Origin: Motiliproteus sp041586615
Lineage (GTDB): Bacteria; Pseudomonadota; Gammaproteobacteria; Pseudomonadales; Balneatricaceae
Direction: 5' to 3'
DNA: 64,000 bases
Assembly (NCBI GenBank): GCA_041586615.1
Contig: JBFGZS010000013.1
Location: forward strand, 1-64,000
In this document: piece by piece, positions 32,367 through 41,087 of the stretch
How positions within the stretch are numbered: position 1 is the first letter of the stretch
Layout: each line of letters opens with the position of its first letter
The notes under the pieces: model-generated
Told to the model about the DNA's origin: nothing
Seen by the model: only the letters and a program-made list of their open reading frames with translations
Databases searched by the model: none
Translations under genes and position numbers: made by a program

Positions 32367-33203
32367 GTGAATAAACAGATGGATCGGCTGGTCAAGTCAG
32401 TGAGCATAGGCTTTATCTTATGCCTACTGAGCTCGGTGTCCCGCGCAGAACTCGCTAGCCAGTGGCGTCATCCGGAAAGTGGCATGCAATTTGTCCGTAT
32501 CGATGCAGGCTGCTTTATGATGGGCGCGGAACGTGCCTGGACAGGGAGGCTAGATCGGATTCCTGAGGGGCCTCGCCCGGATGAGTTGCCACGTCATCGT
32601 GTCTGTGTCGATAGCTTTTGGCTGGCAACGCATGAGGTGACACGGACACAGTGGCAGCAGATACGCGGTATGGCGCTACCCGTTGCCGAGGGGGATTTGC
32701 CGGTTACCGATATCAGTCTGGCCCAGGCAGAGGCGTTTGTTCAGCGTTTGAATCAGTCGGGGGAAGCGGGCTATCGCTTGCCGACGGAAGCCGAATGGGA
32801 ATATGCCTGCCGAGCCGGTAGCGATGATAGCGCTACCGATTTGGCTAGTCCCGAGCATGTGGCTTACCTGCGCACCATCGCCCGTTTTCTAGACCCGGCC
32901 CCCTTTGATCCGAGTATATTTCCTGTGGGATCAATGCCGGCCAACGACTGGGGCTTGTATGACATGCTGGGTAACGCCTGGGAGTTAACCGGTGATGACT
33001 ACCAGCCGGAAGGTTATCGTTTACACGCCCCATCCAATCCGTTTGTCGACCAAGGTGGAGAGCGTCAGGTTATCCGCGGTGGCAGCTTTCGCAGTGACCG
33101 GTTCCAGGTACGCTGTGGTGCCAGGAGCTTTGCGCTTGCCGAGGATCCGCTGCCGACGGTTGGCTTGCGAATTGCGATCTCCATCCCGACAGAGAGTGAA
33201 TAA
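32367..33203 (+). CDS. Secreted SUMF1/FGE-fold protein (pair 2, type A)
   Basis: 278 residues, GTG start (an ATG four codons on is equally possible). Signal peptide ends near VSRAEL. Domain motifs: MQFVRIDAGCFMMGAER, VCVDSFWLATHEVTRTQW, YRLPTEAEWEYACRAG, GLYDMLGNAWELTGDDY, VIRGGSFRSDRFQVRCGARSF. It follows the same pattern as the protein at 29595, including the RSD..(V)RC segment that replaces the FGE catalytic cysteines. 41 bp after the TPR gene. Confidence 0.85.
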   Translation: MNKQMDRLVKSVSIGFILCLLSSVSRAELASQWRHPESGMQFVRIDAGCFMMGAERAWTGRLDRIPEGPRPDELPRHRVCVDSFWLATHEVTRTQWQQIRGMALPVAEGDLPVTDISLAQAEAFVQRLNQSGEAGYRLPTEAEWEYACRAGSDDSATDLASPEHVAYLRTIARFLDPAPFDPSIFPVGSMPANDWGLYDMLGNAWELTGDDYQPEGYRLHAPSNPFVDQGGERQVIRGGSFRSDRFQVRCGARSFALAEDPLPTVGLRIAISIPTESE

Positions 33204-33259
33204 CCGGTGCGCCTGAAGCAATTGATAATATTAGCGTATGAGCAACATGAGGCATCCGT

Positions 33260-34225
33260 ATGAAAACGTTGGTTGGGTGGGGCAGGTTAAAAGCCTTGAT
33301 GTTTCTCGCTGTACTGGCAGGTTTCAGCTCGTTATCATCAGCCGGGCAAGAGCGTGATCGCTTGCCGGTGGAAGTGGTGGTTAACGGTGTGGAGTTTGTG
33401 CGGATACCTGCCGGCTGGTTCTATAAAACAGACGGTGTCGCCGGTGAGGTTGCCGATGCGGCGGTGGACGATAGAGTGAGTGATGATCGCATCCGGATCT
33501 GGTTGGATGATTACTATATCGGCAAGTATGAGGCACGAGCCCGGGATCTGGTGGCGTTTCTTAATGCAGACCAGGGCGAGACGCTGGTCTATGAAGGAAT
33601 AGGTAAAAGCTGCTCCGTTGGGCAGGAGTCAAACGGTCGTTATATGCAGTTCCGCCCCGATGATAACCTGCCTGCCACCCATCTCTCCTGGGAGCAGGCG
33701 AATGCCTGGGCGCGCTGGATGGGATTCCGCTTACCCGCGGAGTTGGAATGGGAGAAAGCGGCGCGCGGTACCGACCTGCGTCGATTCCCTTGGGGTAATG
33801 AATACCCCGATGAGACTTATGCCCGGTTCCGCACCCGTAGCTACTGCTCGGTGCAGCCGGTGGATGCCTATAAAAAGGGCCGCTCCCCTTACGGTATCTA
33901 CAACATGGCAGGCAATGTCTACGAATATGTGGATGATTGGGTCAATCACGACTTTGACAAAAATCTTAAAAACGGGGTCAGGAATCCTATCCCCGCCGCA
34001 GAAGGGACTTTTTTCGCAGAGAAAACCGAGCAGTACGAGCGAGGCCCCTGGAAGATGTTGAAAGGGGGTCGCTGGGGCTCTACCGGTAATTTTCTTCGGA
34101 TAAATCATCGGCTTTCAACCCGTCCCGACCATATATTCCGCTGCAACGGAACCCGTTTCGCCATTGATGCCGAATCTGTGCGAGAACACCTTCGCATGGG
34201 GTCTGCTGAAATCACTCGTCTGTAG
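33260..34225 (+). CDS. Secreted SUMF1/FGE-fold protein (pair 2, type B)
   Basis: 321 residues with a signal peptide (ending SLSSAGQ). FGE-fold with VEVVVNGVEFVRIPAGWF, IWLDDYYIGKYEARARDLVAFL, FRLPAELEWEKAARG, LRRFPWGNEYPDETYARF, GRSPYGIYNMAGNVYEYVDDW, MLKGGRWGSTGNFLRINHR and GTRFAIDAESV. Paralogue of the protein at 30443. The usual PTEAEW is PAELEW. No FGE-type catalytic cysteine pair. 28 bp before the CcsA-like gene. Confidence 0.85.
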   Translation: MKTLVGWGRLKALMFLAVLAGFSSLSSAGQERDRLPVEVVVNGVEFVRIPAGWFYKTDGVAGEVADAAVDDRVSDDRIRIWLDDYYIGKYEARARDLVAFLNADQGETLVYEGIGKSCSVGQESNGRYMQFRPDDNLPATHLSWEQANAWARWMGFRLPAELEWEKAARGTDLRRFPWGNEYPDETYARFRTRSYCSVQPVDAYKKGRSPYGIYNMAGNVYEYVDDWVNHDFDKNLKNGVRNPIPAAEGTFFAEKTEQYERGPWKMLKGGRWGSTGNFLRINHRLSTRPDHIFRCNGTRFAIDAESVREHLRMGSAEITRL

Positions 34226-34253
34226 TTTGTCGTTTGTCGTATAAGGATAAGCC

Positions 34254-35078
34254 GTGATAGATCTTGTACAGCTGGAAACCCTGACGCTTTGGGCTGCGCT
34301 GCTCGGTTATGTAGCGATTACTGTCTGGTCGGTAATCAGTTTGGTGTTTCGTCGCCCAACCGGTAATCGTTTGTTTGTGTTGATTTTACTGAGTACCGGG
34401 TTGCATACGCTGTCTATCGGCTTACGCTGGTATATTCAGGGGCATGTACCGGTAATCGGCCCCTATGAGATGCTCTCGGCCAATATTTGGGGGCTGATGG
34501 CAGCGGTGACCGTGGGTTATTGGCTGTTGCCAAAAGTCAGGGCGATGGTGGCTGTCCTGATGCCGATCATTATTATGCTGATGGCTTGGATGTTGCTGAA
34601 ACCCGATGACCTCACCTCTCAACCCAACTCTTATGAGACCGTGTGGTTGTTTATTCATATCGGTTTTCTAAAGCTGTTCCTGGGTGCCGCTTTTATAGCA
34701 CTAGGCATGGCGATCATTGTACTACTGCGTGCTGGCGGTATTGGAATCGATCGTTTCTCCCGGTTGCCCGACGATAAAGGGCTGGATGCCAGGGCTTACC
34801 GTTTTATGGCTGTGGCGCTCATCTTTGATACCTTGGGCGTTGTTGCTGGTGCAATCTGGGCACAAGATGCCTGGCGGCGCTACTGGTCCTGGGATCCTTT
34901 GGAAGTGTGGTCGCTGGTGACCTGGCTTTGTATCGGGCTGATGCTGCATATCCGCACGCAGTTTAAGACGGGACCTGTTGTTAACGCTTGGCTTATATTA
35001 GGGACCTGGATCGTGGCCTTCTTTACCTTTTTTGGCATCCCCTTTGTTTCTGACGCGCTTCATAAGGGGATGATCTGA
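34254..35078 (+). CDS. ccsA: CcsA-like haem-handling membrane protein
   Basis: 274 residues from a GTG with AAGGATAA upstream. About eight membrane helices. The haem-binding WWD-type motif is present (WAQDAWRRYWSWDPLEVWSLVTW, about 202-224), with histidines in loops flanking it (GLHTLSIG, LFIHIGFLK, MLHIRTQ, SDALHKG) that could serve as axial ligands. This is the partner of ResB in system II cytochrome c maturation, exporting haem and attaching it to CxxCH. It closes the multihaem locus. Confidence 0.88.
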   Translation: MIDLVQLETLTLWAALLGYVAITVWSVISLVFRRPTGNRLFVLILLSTGLHTLSIGLRWYIQGHVPVIGPYEMLSANIWGLMAAVTVGYWLLPKVRAMVAVLMPIIIMLMAWMLLKPDDLTSQPNSYETVWLFIHIGFLKLFLGAAFIALGMAIIVLLRAGGIGIDRFSRLPDDKGLDARAYRFMAVALIFDTLGVVAGAIWAQDAWRRYWSWDPLEVWSLVTWLCIGLMLHIRTQFKTGPVVNAWLILGTWIVAFFTFFGIPFVSDALHKGMI

Positions 35079-35223
35079 ATTTCTAGGGAACTTCAGCATA
35101 AAAACCTGATCGAACGGGCTTGAATACGTAAGGTTATCCAATAAAATCAACGTTATTTCGCCGTTCTATGACGGTGTTGTATTGGATCGCTTTTCCCAGA
35201 AAGGCCTTATTCAGGATAATGTT

Positions 35224-36192
35224 GTGGAATCTACAAGCCCGTTAAGTCAATTTCAGTCTTTACGTCGCTGGCTTCAGTCCCAAATCATCGGCCAACCGGT
35301 GCTGGTGGATCGTCTGTTAACCGCGCTGCTGGCCGACGGCCACCTTCTGGTTGAAGGCGCGCCGGGTCTGGCCAAGACCAAAGCGATCAAGATGCTATCC
35401 CAGGGGGTCGAAGGCGACTTCCATCGCGTACAGTTCACCCCCGACCTGCTGCCCGCCGATATTACCGGCAGTGATATCTACCGCCCCGAAGATGGCAGTT
35501 TTCATTTTCAGCCCGGGCCGATTTTTCATAACCTGGTGCTCGCCGATGAGATCAACCGTGCGCCGGCGAAAGTGCAGTCGGCGCTGCTGGAAGCGATGGC
35601 CGAGCGCCAGGTCAGTGTTGGTCAGGAGAGCTACCCCTTACCGGCCTTTTTCCTGGTGATGGCGACCCAGAACCCGATCGAACAGGAAGGCACCTACCCC
35701 TTACCGGAAGCGCAACTGGATCGTTTTCTGTTGCAGGTTAATGTTGACTACCCCGATGCGCAGTCAGAGTTGGCGATTTTGCGTCTGGCGCGTAATGAAG
35801 CCGGCCAAGGCGAGGCGCTGATGGCGCAGCCTGTCTCCCAGCAGACCCTGATGGCGGCGCGCAGCGAAGTGTTGGGGCTGTATATGGCCGAGCCTGTGGA
35901 GCACTATATTGTGCAGTTGATCATGGCCACCCGCGAACCGGGACGTTATTCCCGGGAGCTAGCCGGTTTTATCGAGTACGGTGCCAGTCCGCGGGCGACC
36001 ATTGCCCTCGATCGCTGTGCCCGTGCTCATGCCTGGCTGCAAGGTAAGGACTATGTCAGCCCTGAAGATGTTCAGGCGGTGGTTCATGATGTGCTGCGTC
36101 ATCGTTTGATTATCAGCTTCGAGGCGCAGGCCAGTGGCGTCGATCACGATGCGTTGATCGATACGCTGGTCCAGCAGGTGCCCGTGGCTTGA
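35224..36192 (+). CDS. MoxR-family AAA+ ATPase
   Basis: 322 residues if started at the GTG 35224, which has AGGA seven bases upstream. A TTG at 35182 would add 14 residues. Walker A EGAPGLAKTKA, Walker B LVLADEINRAPAKVQSALLEAMAERQV, sensor 1 ATQNPIEQEGTYPLPEAQLDRFL. MoxR ATPases act as chaperones with VWA proteins, and the following DUF58 and Bat genes are the standard partners. First gene of the Bat operon. Cytoplasmic. Confidence 0.93.
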   Translation: MESTSPLSQFQSLRRWLQSQIIGQPVLVDRLLTALLADGHLLVEGAPGLAKTKAIKMLSQGVEGDFHRVQFTPDLLPADITGSDIYRPEDGSFHFQPGPIFHNLVLADEINRAPAKVQSALLEAMAERQVSVGQESYPLPAFFLVMATQNPIEQEGTYPLPEAQLDRFLLQVNVDYPDAQSELAILRLARNEAGQGEALMAQPVSQQTLMAARSEVLGLYMAEPVEHYIVQLIMATREPGRYSRELAGFIEYGASPRATIALDRCARAHAWLQGKDYVSPEDVQAVVHDVLRHRLIISFEAQASGVDHDALIDTLVQQVPVA

Positions 36193-36275
36193 GGTGACGT
36201 CGGTTGTGAAAACGTGGACTGAGATAACGTGACTGAGACTGGCGTGCAATATTCCGACACAACGAGGTACGCGCT

Positions 36276-37211
36276 ATGAGCATTGCGGCGTTGCCGGGGA
36301 CCCAGGCGCATTTTCCGATCGACGGCGCTTTTCCTGACCTGGACGGGCTGGTCGGGCTGCATCGTTATGTGCGTGAAATGCGATTGACGACCGCGCCGCG
36401 GCGCGGATCTGCCCTGGCCGGCGAATGGAAAAGCCGTCAGCGTGGCCGCGGTATGGATTTCGAAGAGGTCAGACTCTATCAGCCCGGTGATGATATCCGC
36501 AGTATCGATTGGCGGGTGACCGCTCGAAGCCAGAAGCCGCATACCAAGCTGTTCAGCGAAGAACGCGAACGACCGGTGTTATTAGCAGCCGATCTGCGTT
36601 CGCCGATGTTTTTTGGCAGTGAAACCTGCTTTAAATCGGTGTACTGCGCGGCGTTGATGTCGGCGCTGGCCTGGATGGCTCTGGCGGGTCGAGATCGGGT
36701 GGGTGGCATTGTGCTGGGGGATGAGGCCCATCATGAACTGCGGCCAAAGCGTAGTAAGCATCAGGTGTTGGAATGGATTCGCCAGCTGCATCATTTCAGT
36801 CGGCAGTTGCAGACGCCTTGCCCGGCGCAACAGCCGCAGCCCCTGAGCGTCATGCTGGATAAGCTGATTGCGATCAGCCGCCCGGGTAGTGCGATCATCG
36901 TGGCCAGTGATTTTCATGACTTCGACGCTTCGTGCGTCCGTCGGTTGCATCAACTGACCCGGCATGCGGATCTGACCCTGTTTGGCCTCAGTGACCCGTT
37001 GGAACGGTCGCTACCCCGGCGCGGCGGCTTATGGGTGAGCAATGGTCTTGAGCGCAAGTTACTTCGTCATGAAGTCGATCAGCCGGCCCAGCTCAACCCG
37101 GGGTTGCTCGAATTGACGCGTCAGTGTGCCGGTCTGGGTATTCCATTGATGTCGTTGACGACAACAGATCCTTTGCTGCAGCGTCTGTACGGGAAAAGGA
37201 GGTCCCGATGA
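36276..37211 (+). CDS. DUF58 domain protein of the Bat operon
   Basis: 311 residues. The DUF58 signature RGRGMDFEEVRLYQPGDDIRSIDWRVTAR (about 57-85) and TKLFSEERERPVLLAADLRSPMFFG are plain. The later part is a degenerate VWA-like fold. Cytoplasmic. Its stop overlaps the next start (ATGA). In the MoxR-Bat systems it is thought to work with the ATPase on VWA proteins in the envelope. Confidence 0.92.
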   Translation: MSIAALPGTQAHFPIDGAFPDLDGLVGLHRYVREMRLTTAPRRGSALAGEWKSRQRGRGMDFEEVRLYQPGDDIRSIDWRVTARSQKPHTKLFSEERERPVLLAADLRSPMFFGSETCFKSVYCAALMSALAWMALAGRDRVGGIVLGDEAHHELRPKRSKHQVLEWIRQLHHFSRQLQTPCPAQQPQPLSVMLDKLIAISRPGSAIIVASDFHDFDASCVRRLHQLTRHADLTLFGLSDPLERSLPRRGGLWVSNGLERKLLRHEVDQPAQLNPGLLELTRQCAGLGIPLMSLTTTDPLLQRLYGKRRSR

Positions 37212-38008
37212 TACCGGCCGTCTCCTTTATAAACACAAAAGTACTCTGGATCCTGATGATCGTTGCTGGGCTGGTTATTCCGGGTGCGTCACTCCTGGCA
37301 GCCCCCGTGGGTCCAACCTCTACGGGGGGCAATCCTGATGCGGCGGCCGGTTCTTTTCTCGAGAAGACTTCACCCGATCAGCCTTCACTGGACCAGTTAC
37401 GCGAGATCCATCTGCCCGCCGAGGTCAGTTTTTGGCCGCTGGCGCCGGGTTGGTGGCTGGCTTTGGCGTTATTGCTGGTGTTGGGGAGTGGGTTGTGCTG
37501 GTGGCTAGGGCGCTATTGGCGCAGTAACCGCTACCGTAAACAGGCGCGTCGGCTGCTACAGGATCATTATAAACGCTGCGCGGGTGATCAGCATAAAGCG
37601 ACTTGCCTGCGCGGGGTGAATGAGATTCTGCGCCGTACCGCCTTGATGGCATTTCCCCGGCAGCGGGTGGCGGCGTTAGCCGGTGATGACTGGGTTGCTT
37701 TTTTAGCCCGTAGCAGTGATCTTGACGCGTTTCAGGGCGGCGAGGGGCAGATATTGGCGCTTGGTCCCTACGCCCCTGATCCACAGTTTGACGCGGATAA
37801 GTTGCAGGCGCTGGCATTGCGCTGGGTTCGCCGGCACAGCCGTCGCAGGCTGAAGCGCTCCCCGGCCAGAAAGGGGGATTCGCGTGCTCAGACAGCCGTT
37901 GTGGTCAAGAATGCGCCGCCGGGCATTATCGGCGCCGAACGGCCCGAACCTAAACCGCTTAAGGAGGCAAACGGCGCGCGCGCGTCGTCGGGGGGCTCGG
38001 CATGTTAA
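37208..38008 (+). CDS. DUF4381 membrane protein of the Bat operon
   Basis: 266 residues from ATG 37208, preceded by an ideal AAGGAGG site inside the previous gene. N-terminal signal/anchor, a linker, the DUF4381 motif LREIHLPAEVSFWPLAPGWWLALALLLVL (TM helix), then a cytoplasmic RKQARRLLQDHYKR...GVNEILRRTAL domain. The C-terminal 60 residues are basic and low in order. Overlaps BatA by 7 bp. Confidence 0.9.
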   Translation: MIPAVSFINTKVLWILMIVAGLVIPGASLLAAPVGPTSTGGNPDAAAGSFLEKTSPDQPSLDQLREIHLPAEVSFWPLAPGWWLALALLLVLGSGLCWWLGRYWRSNRYRKQARRLLQDHYKRCAGDQHKATCLRGVNEILRRTALMAFPRQRVAALAGDDWVAFLARSSDLDAFQGGEGQILALGPYAPDPQFDADKLQALALRWVRRHSRRRLKRSPARKGDSRAQTAVVVKNAPPGIIGAERPEPKPLKEANGARASSGGSAC

Positions 38009-39045
38009 CGCTGGACTGGCCCTGGTTGCTGTTGTTGCTGCCCTTGCCCTGGCTGGTGACGCGCTTTATGCCGCCGGTTGCGCGGCAGGAGGCGGCCTTA
38101 CGGGTACCGTTTTATTCATGGGCGGGTGGGTCTGCTACGCAGGGAGGGGGGCATCGGCGCAGGGGCTATGCCGGTCGAATCACCCTGTGGTTATTGTGGC
38201 TGGCGGTGCTTGTTTCTGCCGCGCGTCCGCTCTGGGTCGGGCCGCCGCAACCGCAAACGCTGAGCGGGCGTGATCTGCTGTTGGCCGTGGATATTTCCGG
38301 CAGCATGGGCACCCAGGATATGCTGCTGGAGGATGCCGCGGTCGATCGTTTGACCGTCGTAAAGCAGGTGCTGGCCGATTTTATCGCGCGCCGGCCCGGG
38401 GACCGGCTGGGTTTGATCCTGTTTGGTTCGCAGGCTTATATGCAGGTGCCCCTGACCTTCGACCATAACGCGTTAAGTCAGTTATTACAGGAGGCCCAGA
38501 TCGGCTTTGCCGGTAAGAACACGGCGATTGGTGATGCGATCGGGCTGAGCATCAAAAAACTGCAGGACAGACCGCAGTCATCACGGGTGCTGATTCTCTT
38601 GACCGATGGCGCCAATACGGGCGGCAGCGTCGAGCCTCTGGACGCCGCCACCATGGCCGCCCAAGAGGCTATTCGAACCTATACCCTCGGTGTGGGTGCC
38701 GATGAGATGCTGGTGGGCGGCCTGTTCGGTGCACGGCGGGTTAACCCGTCGGCAGACCTGGATGAAGAAACCTTGAAATCGATTGCCAACACCACCGGAG
38801 GACGCTATTTCAGGGCGCGCAACACGCAAGAGCTGGAACAGATATACCAGATATTGGATCAGTTGGAGCCGGCGCAGCAGGAGGCGGAGTTGATCCGTCC
38901 GCGTGCGAGCCTGTTTCATTGGCCGTTAGGTTTTGCCCTGTTGCTGTCATTGGCCTGGACGCTGACCCATGCGGCCCGCGTTCTGTTACAGCAACGTCGA
39001 GATAGTGCCCCGTCGGTGCAGGGTGGCGCGGAGCGGATGCCATGA
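38002..39045 (+). CDS. batA: BatA-like VWA domain membrane protein
   Basis: 347 residues: two N-terminal membrane helices, a VWA domain with an intact MIDAS motif (DISGSM, about 97-102; LTDGANTGGS) and a C-terminal helix. Bat proteins sit in the inner membrane with the metal-binding VWA domain in the periplasm or cytoplasm and are linked to stress tolerance. The stop overlaps the next ATG (ATGA). Confidence 0.93.
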   Translation: MLTLDWPWLLLLLPLPWLVTRFMPPVARQEAALRVPFYSWAGGSATQGGGHRRRGYAGRITLWLLWLAVLVSAARPLWVGPPQPQTLSGRDLLLAVDISGSMGTQDMLLEDAAVDRLTVVKQVLADFIARRPGDRLGLILFGSQAYMQVPLTFDHNALSQLLQEAQIGFAGKNTAIGDAIGLSIKKLQDRPQSSRVLILLTDGANTGGSVEPLDAATMAAQEAIRTYTLGVGADEMLVGGLFGARRVNPSADLDEETLKSIANTTGGRYFRARNTQELEQIYQILDQLEPAQQEAELIRPRASLFHWPLGFALLLSLAWTLTHAARVLLQQRRDSAPSVQGGAERMP

Positions 39046-41003
39046 TCGAACAGTTTCATTTTATTCGACCCTATTGGTTTGCGTTACTACCGCTGGTGCT
39101 GTTGCTGGGTTGGTGGCTGCAACACCAGCGCCTGCACGGCAGTGGCTGGCAGCGCCTGATCCGTGCGGATCTGTTGCCCTTCTTACTCGACGCCGAGCGC
39201 GGCACCGCGTCGCGCTGGCCGGTGTCGCTCCTGATGACTGCCTGGATACTGGCCTTGATCGCCTTGGCCGGGCCGACCTGGGATAAACTACCGCAGCCGG
39301 TTTATCGTCAGCAAGCGGCGTTAATGCTGATTATGGACCTGTCGCCGTCGATGCTGGCCGAAGATATGACCCCGTCGCGGTTGGTGCATGCTCGACACCG
39401 CTTGATCGACCTGATCAAGGCGCGCGATGAGGGCCTGACCGGATTGGTCGTGTACGGTGGTGATGCGCATCTGCTCTCGCCCTTGAGTAGCGATCGACAG
39501 ACGCTGTTGGCGCTGGTACCCACACTTGCGCCGGCATTGATGCCTTTGCCGGGCAGTCAGGTCGAAGATGCCGTGGCATTAGCGGTCCAGTCGCTGCTCG
39601 ATGGTGGCTATCAGCGTGGCGATCTGCTGCTGATCACCGATGGTGTGGCGGAATCCGCCTTAGCCGGTATACAACGCGCATTGGCGCGCGGACAATTTCA
39701 GCTTTCGATCCTGGGGGTCGGCACCCGCGAGGGGGCGCCGGTTCCGCTTAGCGATGGCAGTTTTGCAACCGACAGCAGCGGGGCGATCTACTTGGCCAAG
39801 CTCGACGGGCACAGGCTTGCGGGTCTGGCTCAGCGTAGCGAAGGGCTTTATCGGGAATTGACTTTTGATGGCAGTGACCTCAAGGCGTTAGAAGCCCGCT
39901 TTGCCGCCAGAGCCTTGCAGTTGGCTGATACCGAGGGCGGCCCGACTGACGACGGTCGGGTTCAGCGGCGTGAATTCGATACCTGGCATGAACGGGGGCC
40001 TTGGTTAGTGCTGTTGTTGTTACCCATCGCAGCGCTAGCATTTCGGCGAGGTTGGTTGGTCGTGGTGGTTTTTCTGCTGGCCCAGCCGCAACCGGTCTAT
40101 GCGCTGGAGTGGGACGCCTTGTGGCTGAACCCGGACCAGCAGGGGGCCAAGGCCCTGGCGCAGGGCGACGCCGCCCGGGCTGCACGCTTGTTTAAGGACC
40201 CGGTATGGAAGGGGAGTGCCCAGTACCAACAGGGCGAGTATGCCGAGGCGGCAAAAAGTTTCACCGAGGGTGCGGGTAGCCAACAGCACTACAACCGCGG
40301 CGTGGCGCTCGCGCGCGGCGGGCAGTTAGAGGAAGCCTTGCAGGCCTTTGATGCGGCGTTGGCCGAGGATCCAAAGGGTGAGGATGCACGCTTTAATCGG
40401 GATCTGGTTGAAAAACTGCTTAAGCGGCAGCAGGAACAGCAAAATAACCAGGACCAGCAGGACCAGCAGGACCAGCAAGGCGATCCAAGTCAGCAACAAC
40501 AAGGCGGCCAGGGTGGCCAGAACCCGCAAGGAGAGCCAGGGGCTGATAGTGGCGATGGTTCGGGTCGGCCGAAAGGTCCAGATGATCAATCCTCGCGCGG
40601 TGATCAGGGTGACGCGTCACCTGAGCCTCCATCGTCCCCTCAGGCCGATAGCTCCGAGGGTGATCATGACGATCAAAGTGCCGATAATGCTTCGGCAGGG
40701 CAGAATTCGCAGCAGCCCGAACAGAACGATACCGCGCCTCCCGAGGAACATCAGTCGTCGGCCCAGGAGACCTCGCAACAGAATTTGGATCAGGCAGAGA
40801 GTAACAAGCAACCTGGCGCTGCTGGCGATTCGGCAGAAGGATCAGGCAATCCCGAGCAAAATGCCGAATTGGCGCGTTGGTTGCGGCAATTGCCCGATGA
40901 TCCCAGCGGTTTGTTGCGCCGCAAATTTGAATATGAATATCGCCAGAAAGTTGAAGCTTACCGGCAGGGGCTGTGGCAGCCGCCCGCCGAGCAGCGCTGG
41001 TGA
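39042..41003 (+). CDS. batB: BatB/BatC fusion: VWA plus TPR with Gln/Asp/Ser-rich linker
   Basis: 653 residues. N-terminal membrane helices, a VWA domain with a changed MIDAS motif (DLSPSM; Gly replaced by Pro), another pair of helices near 315-345, a TPR region (about 355-460, QHYNRGVALARGGQLEEALQAFDAALAEDP), then a 150-residue disordered segment rich in Gln, Asp, Ser, Gly, including the triplet repeat QDQQDQQDQQ, and a conserved C-terminal cap (LARWLRQLPDDPSGLLRRKFEYEYRQ). The TPR/cap part corresponds to BatC of other species, so the two are fused. Confidence 0.92.
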   Translation: MIEQFHFIRPYWFALLPLVLLLGWWLQHQRLHGSGWQRLIRADLLPFLLDAERGTASRWPVSLLMTAWILALIALAGPTWDKLPQPVYRQQAALMLIMDLSPSMLAEDMTPSRLVHARHRLIDLIKARDEGLTGLVVYGGDAHLLSPLSSDRQTLLALVPTLAPALMPLPGSQVEDAVALAVQSLLDGGYQRGDLLLITDGVAESALAGIQRALARGQFQLSILGVGTREGAPVPLSDGSFATDSSGAIYLAKLDGHRLAGLAQRSEGLYRELTFDGSDLKALEARFAARALQLADTEGGPTDDGRVQRREFDTWHERGPWLVLLLLPIAALAFRRGWLVVVVFLLAQPQPVYALEWDALWLNPDQQGAKALAQGDAARAARLFKDPVWKGSAQYQQGEYAEAAKSFTEGAGSQQHYNRGVALARGGQLEEALQAFDAALAEDPKGEDARFNRDLVEKLLKRQQEQQNNQDQQDQQDQQGDPSQQQQGGQGGQNPQGEPGADSGDGSGRPKGPDDQSSRGDQGDASPEPPSSPQADSSEGDHDDQSADNASAGQNSQQPEQNDTAPPEEHQSSAQETSQQNLDQAESNKQPGAAGDSAEGSGNPEQNAELARWLRQLPDDPSGLLRRKFEYEYRQKVEAYRQGLWQPPAEQRW

Positions 41004-41015
41004 TACGGAGTGTCG

Positions 41016-41063
41016 TCATCAGAATACCGAATAGATCGGCATTTTGAGCCTGGATTAATAGCA
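41016..41063 (+). repeat. Dispersed palindromic repeat, short copy inside the Bat operon
   Basis: CATCAGAATACCGAATAGAT followed by CGGCATTTTGAG and the tail CCTGGATTAATAG. It matches the long-stem module of copy 5 at 20824-20868 with changes on both arms. It separates batB from batD. Confidence 0.65.
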
Positions 41064-41087
41064 GTAAAGAGAAAGAGTCATCGCGTT

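Noticed and set aside
29595..34225. True formylglycine-generating enzymes activating a sulfatase
   Set aside because: No catalytic cysteine pair in any of the four and no sulfatase gene in the window.
40348..41034. 228-codon plus-strand frame overlapping the end of batB
   Set aside because: It is a shifted frame of the low-complexity Gln/Asp linker. The batB frame carries the conserved C-terminal cap.
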